Source: RGIG3513 sp045658985
Lineage (GTDB): Bacteria > Bacillota > Clostridia > Oscillospirales > Butyricicoccaceae
Length of the DNA stretch: 31,311 nt
Reading direction: 5' to 3'
Assembly: GCA_045658985.1 (NCBI GenBank)
Contig: JAZOWC010000010.1
Coordinates: 1-31,311, forward strand
Shown here: piece by piece, positions 1-7,744 of the stretch
Numbering within the stretch: the stretch's first letter is position 1
Layout: every line of letters starts with the position of its first letter
Notes under the pieces: model-generated
The model's input: the letters and a program-made list of their open reading frames with translations, nothing else
Databases searched by the model: none
Told to the model about the DNA's origin: nothing
Program-made: the position numbers and the translations under genes

Positions 1-193
1 CTAACCCGAGCGAGTGCCGCAGATATATAGTTTGTCTTTTCGCCCACACTTCGCTCATCCTTGCGGCAGAACGGCAATCAAGCAAGCTTACCGCACAGAT
101 TAAGCCTGCACAAACTTGCCGCAAGACTTCCGCTCGTTGTAAAACCTCAAAGACACCGGCAACCGCCGCGTGAGGATTTATACTGAAGGGACG
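1..193 (+). repeat. Long intergenic repeat, copy A (truncated by window edge)
   Basis: This stretch matches 10402-10706 in the same orientation. Shared blocks include AGTGCCGCAGATATATAG, TTTGTCTTTTCG, CTTGCGGCAGAACGGCAAT, CGCTCGTTGTAAAACCTC and GAGGATTTATACT. Copy B carries about 110 extra bases after TTTGTCTTTTCG. No open frame is conserved between the copies, so this is a non-coding repeat. It probably extends beyond the left edge. Confidence 0.8.
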
Positions 194-283
194 AGAAGCT
201 TGGCTACCTGAACAAGGGGAGCCTTTTTTGCGGCGTGAGCAAGCCCACGCCCTACTACAAAGACACAGAACTCGCACAGTCAT

Positions 284-310
284 GTAGGGGAGGGTCTCTG
301 TGCCCTCCCG
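284..310 (+). repeat. GTAG-type REP hairpin
   Basis: GTAG is followed by GGGAGGG, a short loop and CCCTCCC. The 5' GTAG next to a palindrome is the hallmark of REP sequences recognised by TnpA-REP (RAYT) transposases. A near-identical copy lies at 10744-10770, and a RAYT gene is present at 13853-14362. Confidence 0.75.
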
Positions 311-348
311 CCGTTTTCTCGGCTCTCCCTCCGGGTAGCCTTTTTTTC

Positions 349-374
349 GGGGCGTCGAGGACGCCGCCCCCTAC
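349..374 (-). repeat. GTAG-type REP hairpin, inverted
   Basis: Read on the minus strand, GTAGGGGGCGGCGTC is followed by a short loop and GACGCCCC. It closely resembles the copy at 9889-9915 on the plus strand. Confidence 0.7.
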
Positions 375-396
375 AAATGTGCCAGAGATTGGAGAT

Positions 397-447
397 GTAG
401 GGGAGGCAGCCCTCTGCCTCCCGCGGGCGATCAATGATCGCCCCTAC
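397..447. repeat. Head-to-head pair of GTAG REPs (BIME-like)
   Basis: The left unit (397-422) is GTAG plus GGGAGGCAG, a 4-base loop and CTGCCTCCC. The right unit (425-447) is on the minus strand and reads GTAGGGGCGATCATTGATCG then CCC, identical in sequence to the unit at 9829-9851. Inverted REP pairs of this type are the usual mobile unit (BIME) in REP systems. Confidence 0.75.
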
Positions 448-572
448 AGAATGCCGACACCTTCATATTTTTGCTGTGCAAAAATATATCATTCCTCATT
501 CATCATTAGCGCAGCGACATCATTTTTGCGGTGGGTGCAACCAATCCTGCAAAAATATCCTCCGCTCCGCAC

Positions 573-608
573 AAAAAAGACAGAGACCATATCGGCCTCT
601 GTCTTTTC
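573..608 (-). terminator. Rho-independent terminator of the GH2 gene
   Basis: AAAAGACAGAG (575-585) and CTCTGTCTTTT (597-607) form a perfect 11-bp stem. On the minus strand it is followed by a run of T. It sits 17 bases past the GH2 stop codon. Confidence 0.85.
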
Positions 609-624
609 TATTCGCTTTTATCTC

Positions 625-2886
625 TTACTTAGCCTGCTTGGGTGCTTTTTTCTTGATGCGGCAGAGCTTCTTGTTCAGAGCCAGCAGTTCTTCTTTGGTG
701 AACTGTACGTTCATGAATCCGCCTGCCATGGTCAGCAGTCTGAGCACGGTGAAGCCGCCCATCATGGCGGTCATCTCGGGAGTCATTTCAAAGCCTGCAA
801 CCTTGGGCTTCTTTTCGCCCTTCTTCTTGCCGCCGAACATCTTCATCATGATCTTCATCATCATCAGCTTGCCGCGGAATGTGGCCATAACCTCGCTCAT
901 CTTGGAGTTGAGGGACAGCTTGCCCTCAACTTCGTCGATGTCGAACCAGTTGAGCACGGCGCCCTGCTCCTTGAGGCGGTATTCCTCGTTGAAGGTCTCC
1001 ACCTTGTTGATTACGCTTTCATCGGTGAACTCGCCGGCAACAGCCTTCAGCTCGGTTCTGCCTGCGTTGGGCACGTCAAAGTAGAAGAAGTGATCGGGAG
1101 CCTGCTTCTTGCCCACGCTTACGCCATTGGCAAACAGCTCAACCTCGGGCAGGTTGGAGTATACGGTAACGCGAGTTACGTCCTCCACGCGGTCAACGTA
1201 GCGCTTGCCGCAGAGGTGCACGAACTTCTCATCGCTGAGCCATGCCTTGTATGCGTAGAAGGAGTCTTTTTTGTACTTGCGGTCCATGGTGACCAGACCC
1301 TTGTGGTTCTGTCCGTTTTCACCGCCCTCGGCACGGGCATCGGCGCCAAAGTCGAACATATTCCACACGTGGGTTGCCCAGATATACTTGCGGGAGAACA
1401 GCTGACGGATCAGCTCCTCGTGGTAGTATGCCTGATATTCTTCGGTGTAGTCGCCCTGACGGGGATCGCTGGTGTGCCAGTTGAGCGCTTCGCAGCCGTA
1501 TTCGGAGCAGCCGATGGGGATGTCGGGGTGCGCGGCGTGGAACTTGTCAAACCAGGGGCCGTTCATGCTTGTGTCGCCGCCGTACCAGCCAAAGTAGTGG
1601 TTGTAGGATACAACGTCGGGGATGAGCAGATAGGGATCGTCGATCTTGCACATGGACACGGCTGCGATAGTGGTCAGACGGGTCTTGTCCAGCTTGTGGC
1701 ACAGATCGTTGAGGATGTTGTGGTTGTCCAGCAGATCCTGATCGCTGCCGCCGATGCCGATCTCGATGCTCAGACCCCAAACCACGATAGAGGGGTGGTT
1801 GTAGTTCTGCTCAACCAGCTCGTTCATCTGGGTGATGGTGTTCTCTCTGCCGCCGGGCATATGCTTGGAGATATAGGGGATCTCTGCCCACAGCACCAGA
1901 CCGCGCTCGTCGCACAGATCATAGAAGTACTGATCGTGCTGATAGTGAGCCAGACGGATGGTGGTGGCGCCCACCTCACAGATGAGGTCGATATCCTCCT
2001 CGTGATGAGCGCGTGTCAGAGCGTTGCCCACGCCAAGTCTGTCCTGATGACGGCTGACGCCGCGGAGAGGATAGCTCTCGCCGTTGAGGAAGAAGCCTTC
2101 CTGAGGGTCGATCTTGAAGGTACGGCAGCCAAAACGTGTGCAGACAGCGTCAACAGCTTCGCCGTTTTCGATCAGCTCGGCCTCACAGCAGTACAGATAG
2201 GGGTCGCGTCTGCCGTGCCACAGGTGGACGTTTTCCAGCTTGAGCTCGGCGTGAGTGCCTGCCTCCTCGCAGGAGGTGATCAGGTTCTCGTCCTTGTCAT
2301 AGATGGAGTAGCGGACGGTCTGACCTTCTTTGAGAGACACGCGAACGTCAACTGCTATCTCGGCGTCTGCACCCTTGATCTCGGGGGTGACACGGATGCC
2401 GGGTGCGCCGTAATAGTCCAGATCAAAGTGGCTGCTGCTGACGCAGATCAGATTAACGTCGCGGTACAGACCGCCGTAGAAGGTAAAGTCAGCCATCTGG
2501 GGATATACAAACTCGTTGGGGGAGTTGTCCACGATGACGGCGAGGATGTTGTCCTCGGTCATAGCCTCGGTCAGATCAACACGGAAGGTGGAGTATCCGC
2601 CGTGATGGGTCTTGAGCAGCTTGCCGTTGAGATATACCTCGGCGCTGGAGTTGGCGCCGCGGATCTCAAGCCAGAACTCCTCACCCTCGGGCAGCAGGGA
2701 GCGGGAGAGCATACGCATATAGCAGCTTTTGCCGCGGAAGTAGTCGTTGCCGCCATCCTGACCGTCCTGTGCGTTCCATGTGTGGGGCAGGTTTACGCTT
2801 TCCCAGTCGGTAGGCAGAGCGGTGGGCAGGGTTTGCTGAGCTTTTTTGAATATCCAGCCTTCGTTGAGGCTTACAACAGTTCTCAT
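625..2886 (-). CDS. Glycoside hydrolase family 2 (beta-galactosidase or beta-glucuronidase type)
   Basis: This is a 753-residue retaining exo-glycosidase. The GH2 layout is visible: an N-terminal jelly-roll (about 1-155), an Ig-like domain (about 160-260) and a TIM barrel (about 265-550). The acid/base Glu is E375 in NHPSIVVWGLSIEI, and the nucleophile is E462 in GCSEYG. The usual Asn before the acid/base (GNE) is replaced by Ile, which is unusual. An NHK motif at about 527-529 resembles the NxK seen in glucuronidases but also occurs in some beta-galactosidases, so the substrate is open. The last ~110 residues form a Lys- and Met-rich helical tail (clusters around 675-690). No signal peptide is seen, so it is cytoplasmic and acts on sugar imported by the neighbouring symporter. 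The start is supported by AAGGAG nine bases upstream of the ATG. Confidence 0.9.
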   Translation of the reverse strand: MRTVVSLNEGWIFKKAQQTLPTALPTDWESVNLPHTWNAQDGQDGGNDYFRGKSCYMRMLSRSLLPEGEEFWLEIRGANSSAEVYLNGKLLKTHHGGYSTFRVDLTEAMTEDNILAVIVDNSPNEFVYPQMADFTFYGGLYRDVNLICVSSSHFDLDYYGAPGIRVTPEIKGADAEIAVDVRVSLKEGQTVRYSIYDKDENLITSCEEAGTHAELKLENVHLWHGRRDPYLYCCEAELIENGEAVDAVCTRFGCRTFKIDPQEGFFLNGESYPLRGVSRHQDRLGVGNALTRAHHEEDIDLICEVGATTIRLAHYQHDQYFYDLCDERGLVLWAEIPYISKHMPGGRENTITQMNELVEQNYNHPSIVVWGLSIEIGIGGSDQDLLDNHNILNDLCHKLDKTRLTTIAAVSMCKIDDPYLLIPDVVSYNHYFGWYGGDTSMNGPWFDKFHAAHPDIPIGCSEYGCEALNWHTSDPRQGDYTEEYQAYYHEELIRQLFSRKYIWATHVWNMFDFGADARAEGGENGQNHKGLVTMDRKYKKDSFYAYKAWLSDEKFVHLCGKRYVDRVEDVTRVTVYSNLPEVELFANGVSVGKKQAPDHFFYFDVPNAGRTELKAVAGEFTDESVINKVETFNEEYRLKEQGAVLNWFDIDEVEGKLSLNSKMSEVMATFRGKLMMMKIMMKMFGGKKKGEKKPKVAGFEMTPEMTAMMGGFTVLRLLTMAGGFMNVQFTKEELLALNKKLCRIKKKAPKQAK

Positions 2887-2975
2887 AATTCGTTCTCCTT
2901 AAAAAGTAAAGGTCAGGGAGGGCTAATGCTTGGGGGAACGGGATCTGCGAAATAACCATTTCGGGAGGAACGGGG

Positions 2976-3057
2976 ATTTCGTTCATATACAACTAACTCG
3001 AACGCAGACAGTATTATTTGTACGGCAAGTGAGAGTCAGGCGGTAGATGGGCGAAAT
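2976..3057 (+). repeat. MITE-like intergenic repeat, copy 1
   Basis: This 82-bp element has terminal ATTTCG/CGAAAT inverted repeats. Inside are CAACTAACTCGA, TTTGTACGGCAAG and AGATGGGCGAAAT, all shared with the copy at 30061-30143. It lies in the gap between the GH2 and symporter genes. No coding potential is seen. Confidence 0.7.
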
Positions 3058-3088
3058 CCGTCCGTTCCTTACATAAAGTCTGAACTCT

Positions 3089-4642
3089 TTATCTACCCAG
3101 ATCCTTATTCATCTGAGCAAGAGTCTTTTTGTCCAGATTATATACCAGAGCCAGACCGATAAACTGCACTACTGCCGAGAACATATACAGTCCTGCAACC
3201 AGCCAGCACATATTGTGGGCGGTCTGTGCGCTCTGACCGATGGTGCCGAGGCCGGATACGTAGCCCAGCGCACCCATGATCAGCAGAACCAGAGATGGGC
3301 CTACGCCCTGTGCCAGCTTGCGGAAGAAGGAGTGGATGGAATATACGGTGCCTTCTTCTCTGGTGCCGAACTTCCACTCGTTGTAGTCGATTGCGTCACC
3401 CATCATTGCCCAGGATACGCAGGTGTAGATGCCCATACCCAGTCCAAAGAGCACCAGACCGGCAAGATAGACCACCAGCGAGACGTTGACGTTGGAGATC
3501 ATGGGGAAGATCAGCATAATGACGCCGCCTGCCAGAGATACAACGGTGCCGAGGACGCTGGCTTCTTTTTTGCCGAACTTTCTGACGATCTTGGTGATAA
3601 AGGGCATAAACAGCAGCATGGGCAAGAATCCGATCATCTGTACCAGACCGGACATGGATGCCATGTTGAAGTAGGTAGCAAACATAATGGTATTTGCGGT
3701 GGTGGCGGCGTTCATACCAAGGAACATACCCATAGCGGCGATGGTTGCGCCAACTGCGGGACGGTTGCGCATAAACTTGCCGAATGCGTCCAGAATGTTG
3801 AACTTCTGGGTGTCGTTGGTCTTGACGGTGTTTTCGTCAACACGGACGGTGATGGTTTTGAGCATAAACATAAAGGCGACAAAGCCCAGAATACCCATGA
3901 TGAGAGCTGCCCAGAACACTGTGCCGCCCTGCAGGATCTCTACTTGCTTGCCGGTTGCGGGGCTGAGGATTGCGTCGCCGATCTCATAGGCTTTGCCGGT
4001 AAAAGGATCGGAGAGGAACTGGCTTTTGTCAAAGCCCTTGGGGATCTCTATCTTGTCGAGGAAAGAGGTTGTGCCGTCGTAGAATGCTTTCTTCCAGATG
4101 AGCATGGGCAGGATGATGTTGGGCAGGATGTTGCCGATCATAGAGCCGATGGAGCGCCATGTGGACAGCTGTGCGCGCTCACCCGCATCTTCGGATACCA
4201 CCGACAGCATGGAGCCGTAAGGCACGTTGGCAATGGTGTAGAATGCGTCCCAGATGATGTATCCGAGGACGAACAGTACAGCCTTGAGCACGACTGGAGC
4301 GTTGGGGAAGGGGAGGAATACCGCCGCGCCGCCTACCAGCAGGCCGCAAGCGCCGATAAAAATATAGGTCTTGAACTTGCCGTGCTTGTACTTTCTTGTG
4401 TCGCGGTCGATGAGTGTGCCGATGATGGGATCGTTGACCGCATCCCAGATCTGAACAAGCAGAAGGAGAACGGACAGCAGACCTGTCTCCAGCATCATAA
4501 ATACCAGCCAGAAGGTCTGAACGGTGCTCTTGAGAGAGAAGCTCATGTTACAGCCGAGGTCGCCGGCCGCATAAGCCAGCTTATCGCGCATACCGAACTT
4601 GCGGTAGCCTTTTTCGTCCAGTTGGACCTGCTTTTTTGCCAT
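3089..4642 (-). CDS. GPH-family sugar:cation symporter (MFS)
   Basis: This 517-residue membrane protein has about 12 hydrophobic segments. It shows the glycoside-pentoside-hexuronide (MelB/XylP/YicJ-like) signatures: QIWDAVNDPIIGTLIDR near residue 65-80, followed by a Lys-rich cytoplasmic loop, and NVPYGSM near 140. Members import glycosides or glucuronides with Na+ or H+. A polar insertion at about 190-240 (PKGFDKSQFLSDPFTGK region) forms a long outside loop found in some members. It lies upstream of, and is co-oriented with, the GH2 glycosidase, separated by about 200 bp that holds a MITE-like repeat. The pair probably imports and splits one beta-glycoside or glucuronide. The start has GAGGG upstream. 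Confidence 0.9.
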   Translation of the reverse strand: MAKKQVQLDEKGYRKFGMRDKLAYAAGDLGCNMSFSLKSTVQTFWLVFMMLETGLLSVLLLLVQIWDAVNDPIIGTLIDRDTRKYKHGKFKTYIFIGACGLLVGGAAVFLPFPNAPVVLKAVLFVLGYIIWDAFYTIANVPYGSMLSVVSEDAGERAQLSTWRSIGSMIGNILPNIILPMLIWKKAFYDGTTSFLDKIEIPKGFDKSQFLSDPFTGKAYEIGDAILSPATGKQVEILQGGTVFWAALIMGILGFVAFMFMLKTITVRVDENTVKTNDTQKFNILDAFGKFMRNRPAVGATIAAMGMFLGMNAATTANTIMFATYFNMASMSGLVQMIGFLPMLLFMPFITKIVRKFGKKEASVLGTVVSLAGGVIMLIFPMISNVNVSLVVYLAGLVLFGLGMGIYTCVSWAMMGDAIDYNEWKFGTREEGTVYSIHSFFRKLAQGVGPSLVLLIMGALGYVSGLGTIGQSAQTAHNMCWLVAGLYMFSAVVQFIGLALVYNLDKKTLAQMNKDLGR

Positions 4643-4824
4643 TGTGTGTCCCTCTTTCAGTTATGTACTTTTTTGCAGACATACTGCACTATTATAATCA
4701 TATCAAAGGTCGAAAAAAGTCGTGAGTAATATTTTTGGCCAAAATAGCATTATTTTTTGTTTTGCTCTTGAAAATACAATTAAAATACATAATAATATAA
4801 AAAGCAGGGGAAAACGCCCCGTCA
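4643..4824. promoter_or_regulatory. Divergent promoter region of symporter and AraC regulator
   Basis: This is an AT-rich 182-bp gap. ATTATAAT at 4691-4698 reads as TATAAT on both strands. No convincing TTGACA lies at the right distance on the minus strand, which would fit an activator-dependent symporter promoter. AraC-family regulators usually bind such gaps; no specific operator was identified. Confidence 0.45.
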
Positions 4825-5646
4825 ATGTTACTAATCAGTGAGAGAAAGCCGGTGAATCGGGTGACAAAAAAAGCATCATTCGACTTTTTGCGCCGTGTTC
4901 TGACAAAATGCCGTGTCCATATGTGCATCCTGCCCGACGACGGAGAGGTGCCCGATATGGGCCTGCGGGATATGCTGGGTCAGGAGAGCGGCGTCACCCG
5001 CCGTCGGGAGCTCAAAGACGTCAGAGAGCGCACCCTGTACAGCTTCCGCGACGGATTCGGCTGCAGCTATATGTTTTTTCGTATGGGTGAACGGGTGGTC
5101 AGCATAGGCCCGTGGCTGCGCGAGGCGCCCGACGAGACCTTCTTGGCAGAGCTTAGCGGCCGTGTGGGCGCCGACCCGACCGGCTCTGCCGGCCTGCGCA
5201 GGTATTTTGAGGCTTTGCCCCGTCTGCCCGACAACAGCCCGCTGTTTGCCGTGGTCGAGACTTTTTTGGAGGAGGTGTGGCGGGACGGCTACACTACCGA
5301 GACCTTCAGCTCCGCTCCCGCGGCGCGGTATTCGCCGCCCATCCCCAAAGCTCTGCTCTACGTCGAGTCGTCCATCGGCGGCGAGCTGACACTCAGCCGT
5401 CTGGCATCGGAGATCGGGCTCAATCCCAGTTACCTGTCCGACCTGTTCAAAAAAGAAACCGGACGAACCCTCACCGAGCATATCAATCTGTTCAGAATAT
5501 CCCGCGCCCGCCGTATGCTGCGTGAAACCACCCTGCAGGTGCAGGCGGTGGCACAGCATTGCGGCATACACGATGTCAATTATTTTTCCAAGGTGTTCAA
5601 AAAATACACCGGCAAAACTCCCCTCCAGTACAGGAAAGAGAATTGA
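4825..5646 (+). CDS. AraC-family transcriptional regulator
   Basis: This 273-residue protein has a C-terminal double helix-turn-helix of the AraC type (about 172-273). Typical elements are LSRLASEIGLNPSYLSDLFK for the first HTH, and VAQHCGIHDVNYFSKVFKK followed by GKTPLQYRK for the second. The N-terminal ~165 residues are poorly conserved and probably form the ligand-sensing part. It is transcribed away from the symporter-glycosidase pair, the usual arrangement for a local sugar-responsive activator. The start is uncertain: the ATG has no strong ribosome site, and in-frame GTG codons at 4852 and 4861 are alternatives. Confidence 0.88.
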   Translation: MLLISERKPVNRVTKKASFDFLRRVLTKCRVHMCILPDDGEVPDMGLRDMLGQESGVTRRRELKDVRERTLYSFRDGFGCSYMFFRMGERVVSIGPWLREAPDETFLAELSGRVGADPTGSAGLRRYFEALPRLPDNSPLFAVVETFLEEVWRDGYTTETFSSAPAARYSPPIPKALLYVESSIGGELTLSRLASEIGLNPSYLSDLFKKETGRTLTEHINLFRISRARRMLRETTLQVQAVAQHCGIHDVNYFSKVFKKYTGKTPLQYRKEN

Positions 5647-5665
5647 AGATGGAGCCTTCCCGCCC

Positions 5666-5698
5666 CGCAAGCCTTCTCCTATGAGGAGAAGGCTTGCG
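5666..5698. repeat. Perfect 15-bp hairpin repeat
   Basis: CGCAAGCCTTCTCCT, ATG, AGGAGAAGGCTTGCG form a perfect stem 20 bases after the AraC stop. It is followed by GGTGGATGAGGTG. The same AAGCCTTCTCCTATGAGG start and GGATGAGGTG end recur at 9663-9788 and 10791-10840 with variable middles, so this is a repeat family. It may also end AraC transcription, but no T run follows directly. Confidence 0.7.
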
Positions 5699-5723
5699 GT
5701 GGATGAGGTGGCCCCCTTTTTTT

Positions 5724-5815
5724 GTCATCCTGAGCGGAGTCCCGCCGAGATTCCGCTCGGCTGTGCCTCGCGCTGCTTCGCAGTTCGACGTAGCTTACGC
5801 TTTGCTCAGAATGAC
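5724..5815. repeat. Imperfect palindromic repeat with GTCAT ends
   Basis: This stretch starts GTCATCCTGAGCGGAG and ends TTTGCTCAGAATGAC. The ends are complementary with mismatches, and the interior has further stems. The start recurs in part at 10856-10870. No gene is seen. Confidence 0.55.
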
Positions 5816-5884
5816 ACGGCGGGACGAAGTCGAACCCGCAGGGCGATGTGCAGCATCGGGATCTGTATATTCTGCGGCACCGTC

Positions 5885-5945
5885 GTAGGGCAGGGCAGCG
5901 AAGCGCCTCATAAAACATCGAGGCGTCGGGGACGCCACCCTCTAC
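5885..5945. repeat. Degenerate inverted pair of GTAG REPs
   Basis: A plus-strand GTAGGGCAGGG unit begins at 5885. A minus-strand unit ends at 5945 and reads GTAGAGGGTGGCGTCCCC then GACGCCTC. Both are less perfect than the other REPs in the window. Confidence 0.5.
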
Positions 5946-5971
5946 AAAACCGCCGGATCTGAGGCTTACCT

Positions 5972-5986
5972 GTAGGGCGGCGCCCT
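5972..5986 (+). repeat. Minimal GTAG REP
   Basis: GTAGGGCGGCGCCCT is a GTAG head with a very short GGGC/GCCC palindrome. It marks the right end of the repeat cluster, just before the lipoprotein promoter. Confidence 0.45.
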
Positions 5987-5997
5987 TTTACTTGAAC

Positions 5998-6082
5998 TTT
6001 GTAAACTTTTTGTAAACCCTGTTCAAATATGGCGTTTTGTTACCGTTTTGTAATCGCTTTTTGAAAAATCGCACCCTATAAT
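5998..6082 (+). promoter_or_regulatory. Lipoprotein promoter with phased TTTGTAA boxes
   Basis: Four TTTGTAA-like boxes occur at 5998, 6009, 6036 (TTTGTTA) and 6047, as two pairs each spaced exactly 11 bp. TATAAT lies at 6077-6082, with no good -35 at 17 bp. Direct repeats on an 11-bp phase are typical of OmpR/PhoB-family response regulators, so an activated promoter is likely; this is inference. Confidence 0.5.
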
Positions 6083-6128
6083 CGAATTATAAACAACACA
6101 AACCATCACCACGAAAGGAAGCGCCGTT

Positions 6129-7553
6129 ATGAAGAAAAAACTGCTTGCCGCCCTGACCCTGACCCTCTGTCTGCTTATGCTCTGCACCGCCTGCGGAAAA
6201 GACAAGCAGCCTTCATCCGACGATATAACCCCGCCCGACAATACGCAGGATATAACCCCCGATAACACTCAAAACGTGACCCCGCCCGACAGCACGGGAG
6301 ATGATAATAAGGATGCAGTGAGCGTACAGCCGCCCAAAGGTCCTCAGTCGGCAGAGTATATCCCCGATGACGAGACTTTGGCAAAAAACGATGGAATCTT
6401 GTGGATGTACTACGAGTTTATCCACAACAACCGCAAAGCATACCATATAGAAGAGGGCAAGGATGTCACCTTTGACGAGCTGATGGCACAGAGCAAGACT
6501 GTTGACCTTTCGCTTATGGAATACGGACTTGCCGATTACAGCGTCAACGGTGTGCTGGAACTGGTTTTGCGGGACGGCAACAGGATGTTGCCATACTGCG
6601 TCGTACTGTTCTACACAAACGGCAAGCTGCATGTTGACACTGTAGCCTGTCAGGAGATGAGCAACAACGCCTTTGGATACAGCCGTATCGACGAAAACGG
6701 CTCCTACACTTATTATCTCCGCACCTTTTCTCCCGAAGAAGGCACTCAGACCACAAAAATGGCAATGATACAGCAGAACTCCTCCTCAAGCGACGGATAT
6801 AATTATGAGGTATACCAAGAGCTTTACAAAAACGGTAGCTTGATGGAGGTCAAGACTCCGTCGGTCTCATCGACACAGTTTGACGAATATATGGCAAACT
6901 ATTACAACTCTGCGGATATTTGCTGGAACAAGCTTGAGCCTGTGGCAAAGGGCGAGGTAAGCATAGAGGAGTTTTCGGGACTTACCCCTGCCGAGGTGGT
7001 CAGAAGTGAGGCTTATAACACCCGTGTACAAGCCGATGAGATGGTACTGAGCAACGGCATCAGGCCGGGTATGACATACGAGCAGGTAATTGCAATCACC
7101 GGTTACGAGGACGGAATGTCGGAAATCGATAGGCTGTATACTGTTAACGGTACGGTTCTTTCGCGGATATACATTTCAGCAGACGATGTAACTTATACCT
7201 TTGACAGAAACATCACCGTAAGTACAGACTTTATACTGACCGGCATTCTGATCCGTTCCCAAACAGCAGACGTGGAGATTTTCCGTAATATAAAAATGGG
7301 CGACAGTATTGAAAGCGTGTTTGCCAAGATCCCCGCAATGGACACCGAGCTGAAGGAATGGAAGGAGCAGTATCTTTACGGCTATGAAAAGACCGACCCA
7401 AGAGGGTATGCACAGCTCTCCTTTTTTCTCAGCACCTGGCAGAGTAACTATCAGATAGAGTTTTATACCCCCGAATGGGAGACCACTATCTGGTTCTCCA
7501 GATACGAAAAGACCATTGACGAAATACGCATATACTACAAGATCTATGAGTAA
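6129..7553 (+). CDS. Lipoprotein of unknown function with two BamE/SmpA-like modules
   Basis: This 474-residue protein has a lipoprotein signal peptide: KKKLL, a hydrophobic stretch, and lipobox LCTAC with Cys22 as the lipidated residue. A disordered linker (about 25-70) of repeated D-I/V-T-P-P-D-N/S-T units follows and probably spans the cell wall. The body (about 75-305) is not recognised. The C-terminal third has two stretches resembling BamE/SmpA or DUF4309-like folds: GIRPGMTYEQVIAITGYEDG (about 310-330) and IKMGDSIESVFAKIP (about 395-410). It is a single gene between a phased-box promoter and a strong terminator. AAAGGA lies upstream of the ATG. Confidence 0.8.
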   Translation: MKKKLLAALTLTLCLLMLCTACGKDKQPSSDDITPPDNTQDITPDNTQNVTPPDSTGDDNKDAVSVQPPKGPQSAEYIPDDETLAKNDGILWMYYEFIHNNRKAYHIEEGKDVTFDELMAQSKTVDLSLMEYGLADYSVNGVLELVLRDGNRMLPYCVVLFYTNGKLHVDTVACQEMSNNAFGYSRIDENGSYTYYLRTFSPEEGTQTTKMAMIQQNSSSSDGYNYEVYQELYKNGSLMEVKTPSVSSTQFDEYMANYYNSADICWNKLEPVAKGEVSIEEFSGLTPAEVVRSEAYNTRVQADEMVLSNGIRPGMTYEQVIAITGYEDGMSEIDRLYTVNGTVLSRIYISADDVTYTFDRNITVSTDFILTGILIRSQTADVEIFRNIKMGDSIESVFAKIPAMDTELKEWKEQYLYGYEKTDPRGYAQLSFFLSTWQSNYQIEFYTPEWETTIWFSRYEKTIDEIRIYYKIYE

Positions 7554-7602
7554 AAGCAAACCTGCCGCATCCCCTAACTAAACATATTTCTTCTTCCTCC
7601 CC

Positions 7603-7647
7603 AAACAAGCCTGAGACGGTTTCCTCTCTCCCGTCTCAGGCTTGTTT
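7603..7647 (+). terminator. Rho-independent terminator of the lipoprotein gene
   Basis: AAACAAGCCTGAGACGG (7603-7619) and CCGTCTCAGGCTTGTTT (7631-7647) form a perfect 17-bp stem. It ends in TTGTTT and lies 50 bases after the stop. Confidence 0.85.
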
Positions 7648-7663
7648 ATGCTCGTGTTTCTTC

Positions 7664-7692
7664 TTGACCGACCGCGCCAAAAGTGGTATTAT
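7664..7692 (+). promoter_or_regulatory. SigA-type promoter of the transketolase operon
   Basis: TTGACC (7664-7669), a 17-bp spacer and TATTAT (7687-7692). A longer frame that would start at the TTG inside this -35 is therefore not the real gene start. Confidence 0.75.
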
Positions 7693-7744
7693 GTTTGTGT
7701 ACGGACTTTACTCACAAAAAATAACATACAAAGCAGGTGCAACA

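Noticed and set aside
235..2955. A 906-codon open frame on plus
   Set aside because: It is antisense to the GH2 gene. The minus-strand protein has GH2 catalytic motifs, a ribosome site and a terminator, while the plus frame is a GC-codon shadow.
3215..4729. A 504-codon open frame on plus
   Set aside because: Antisense shadow of the GPH symporter; its His/Asp/Gly-rich product resembles no protein.
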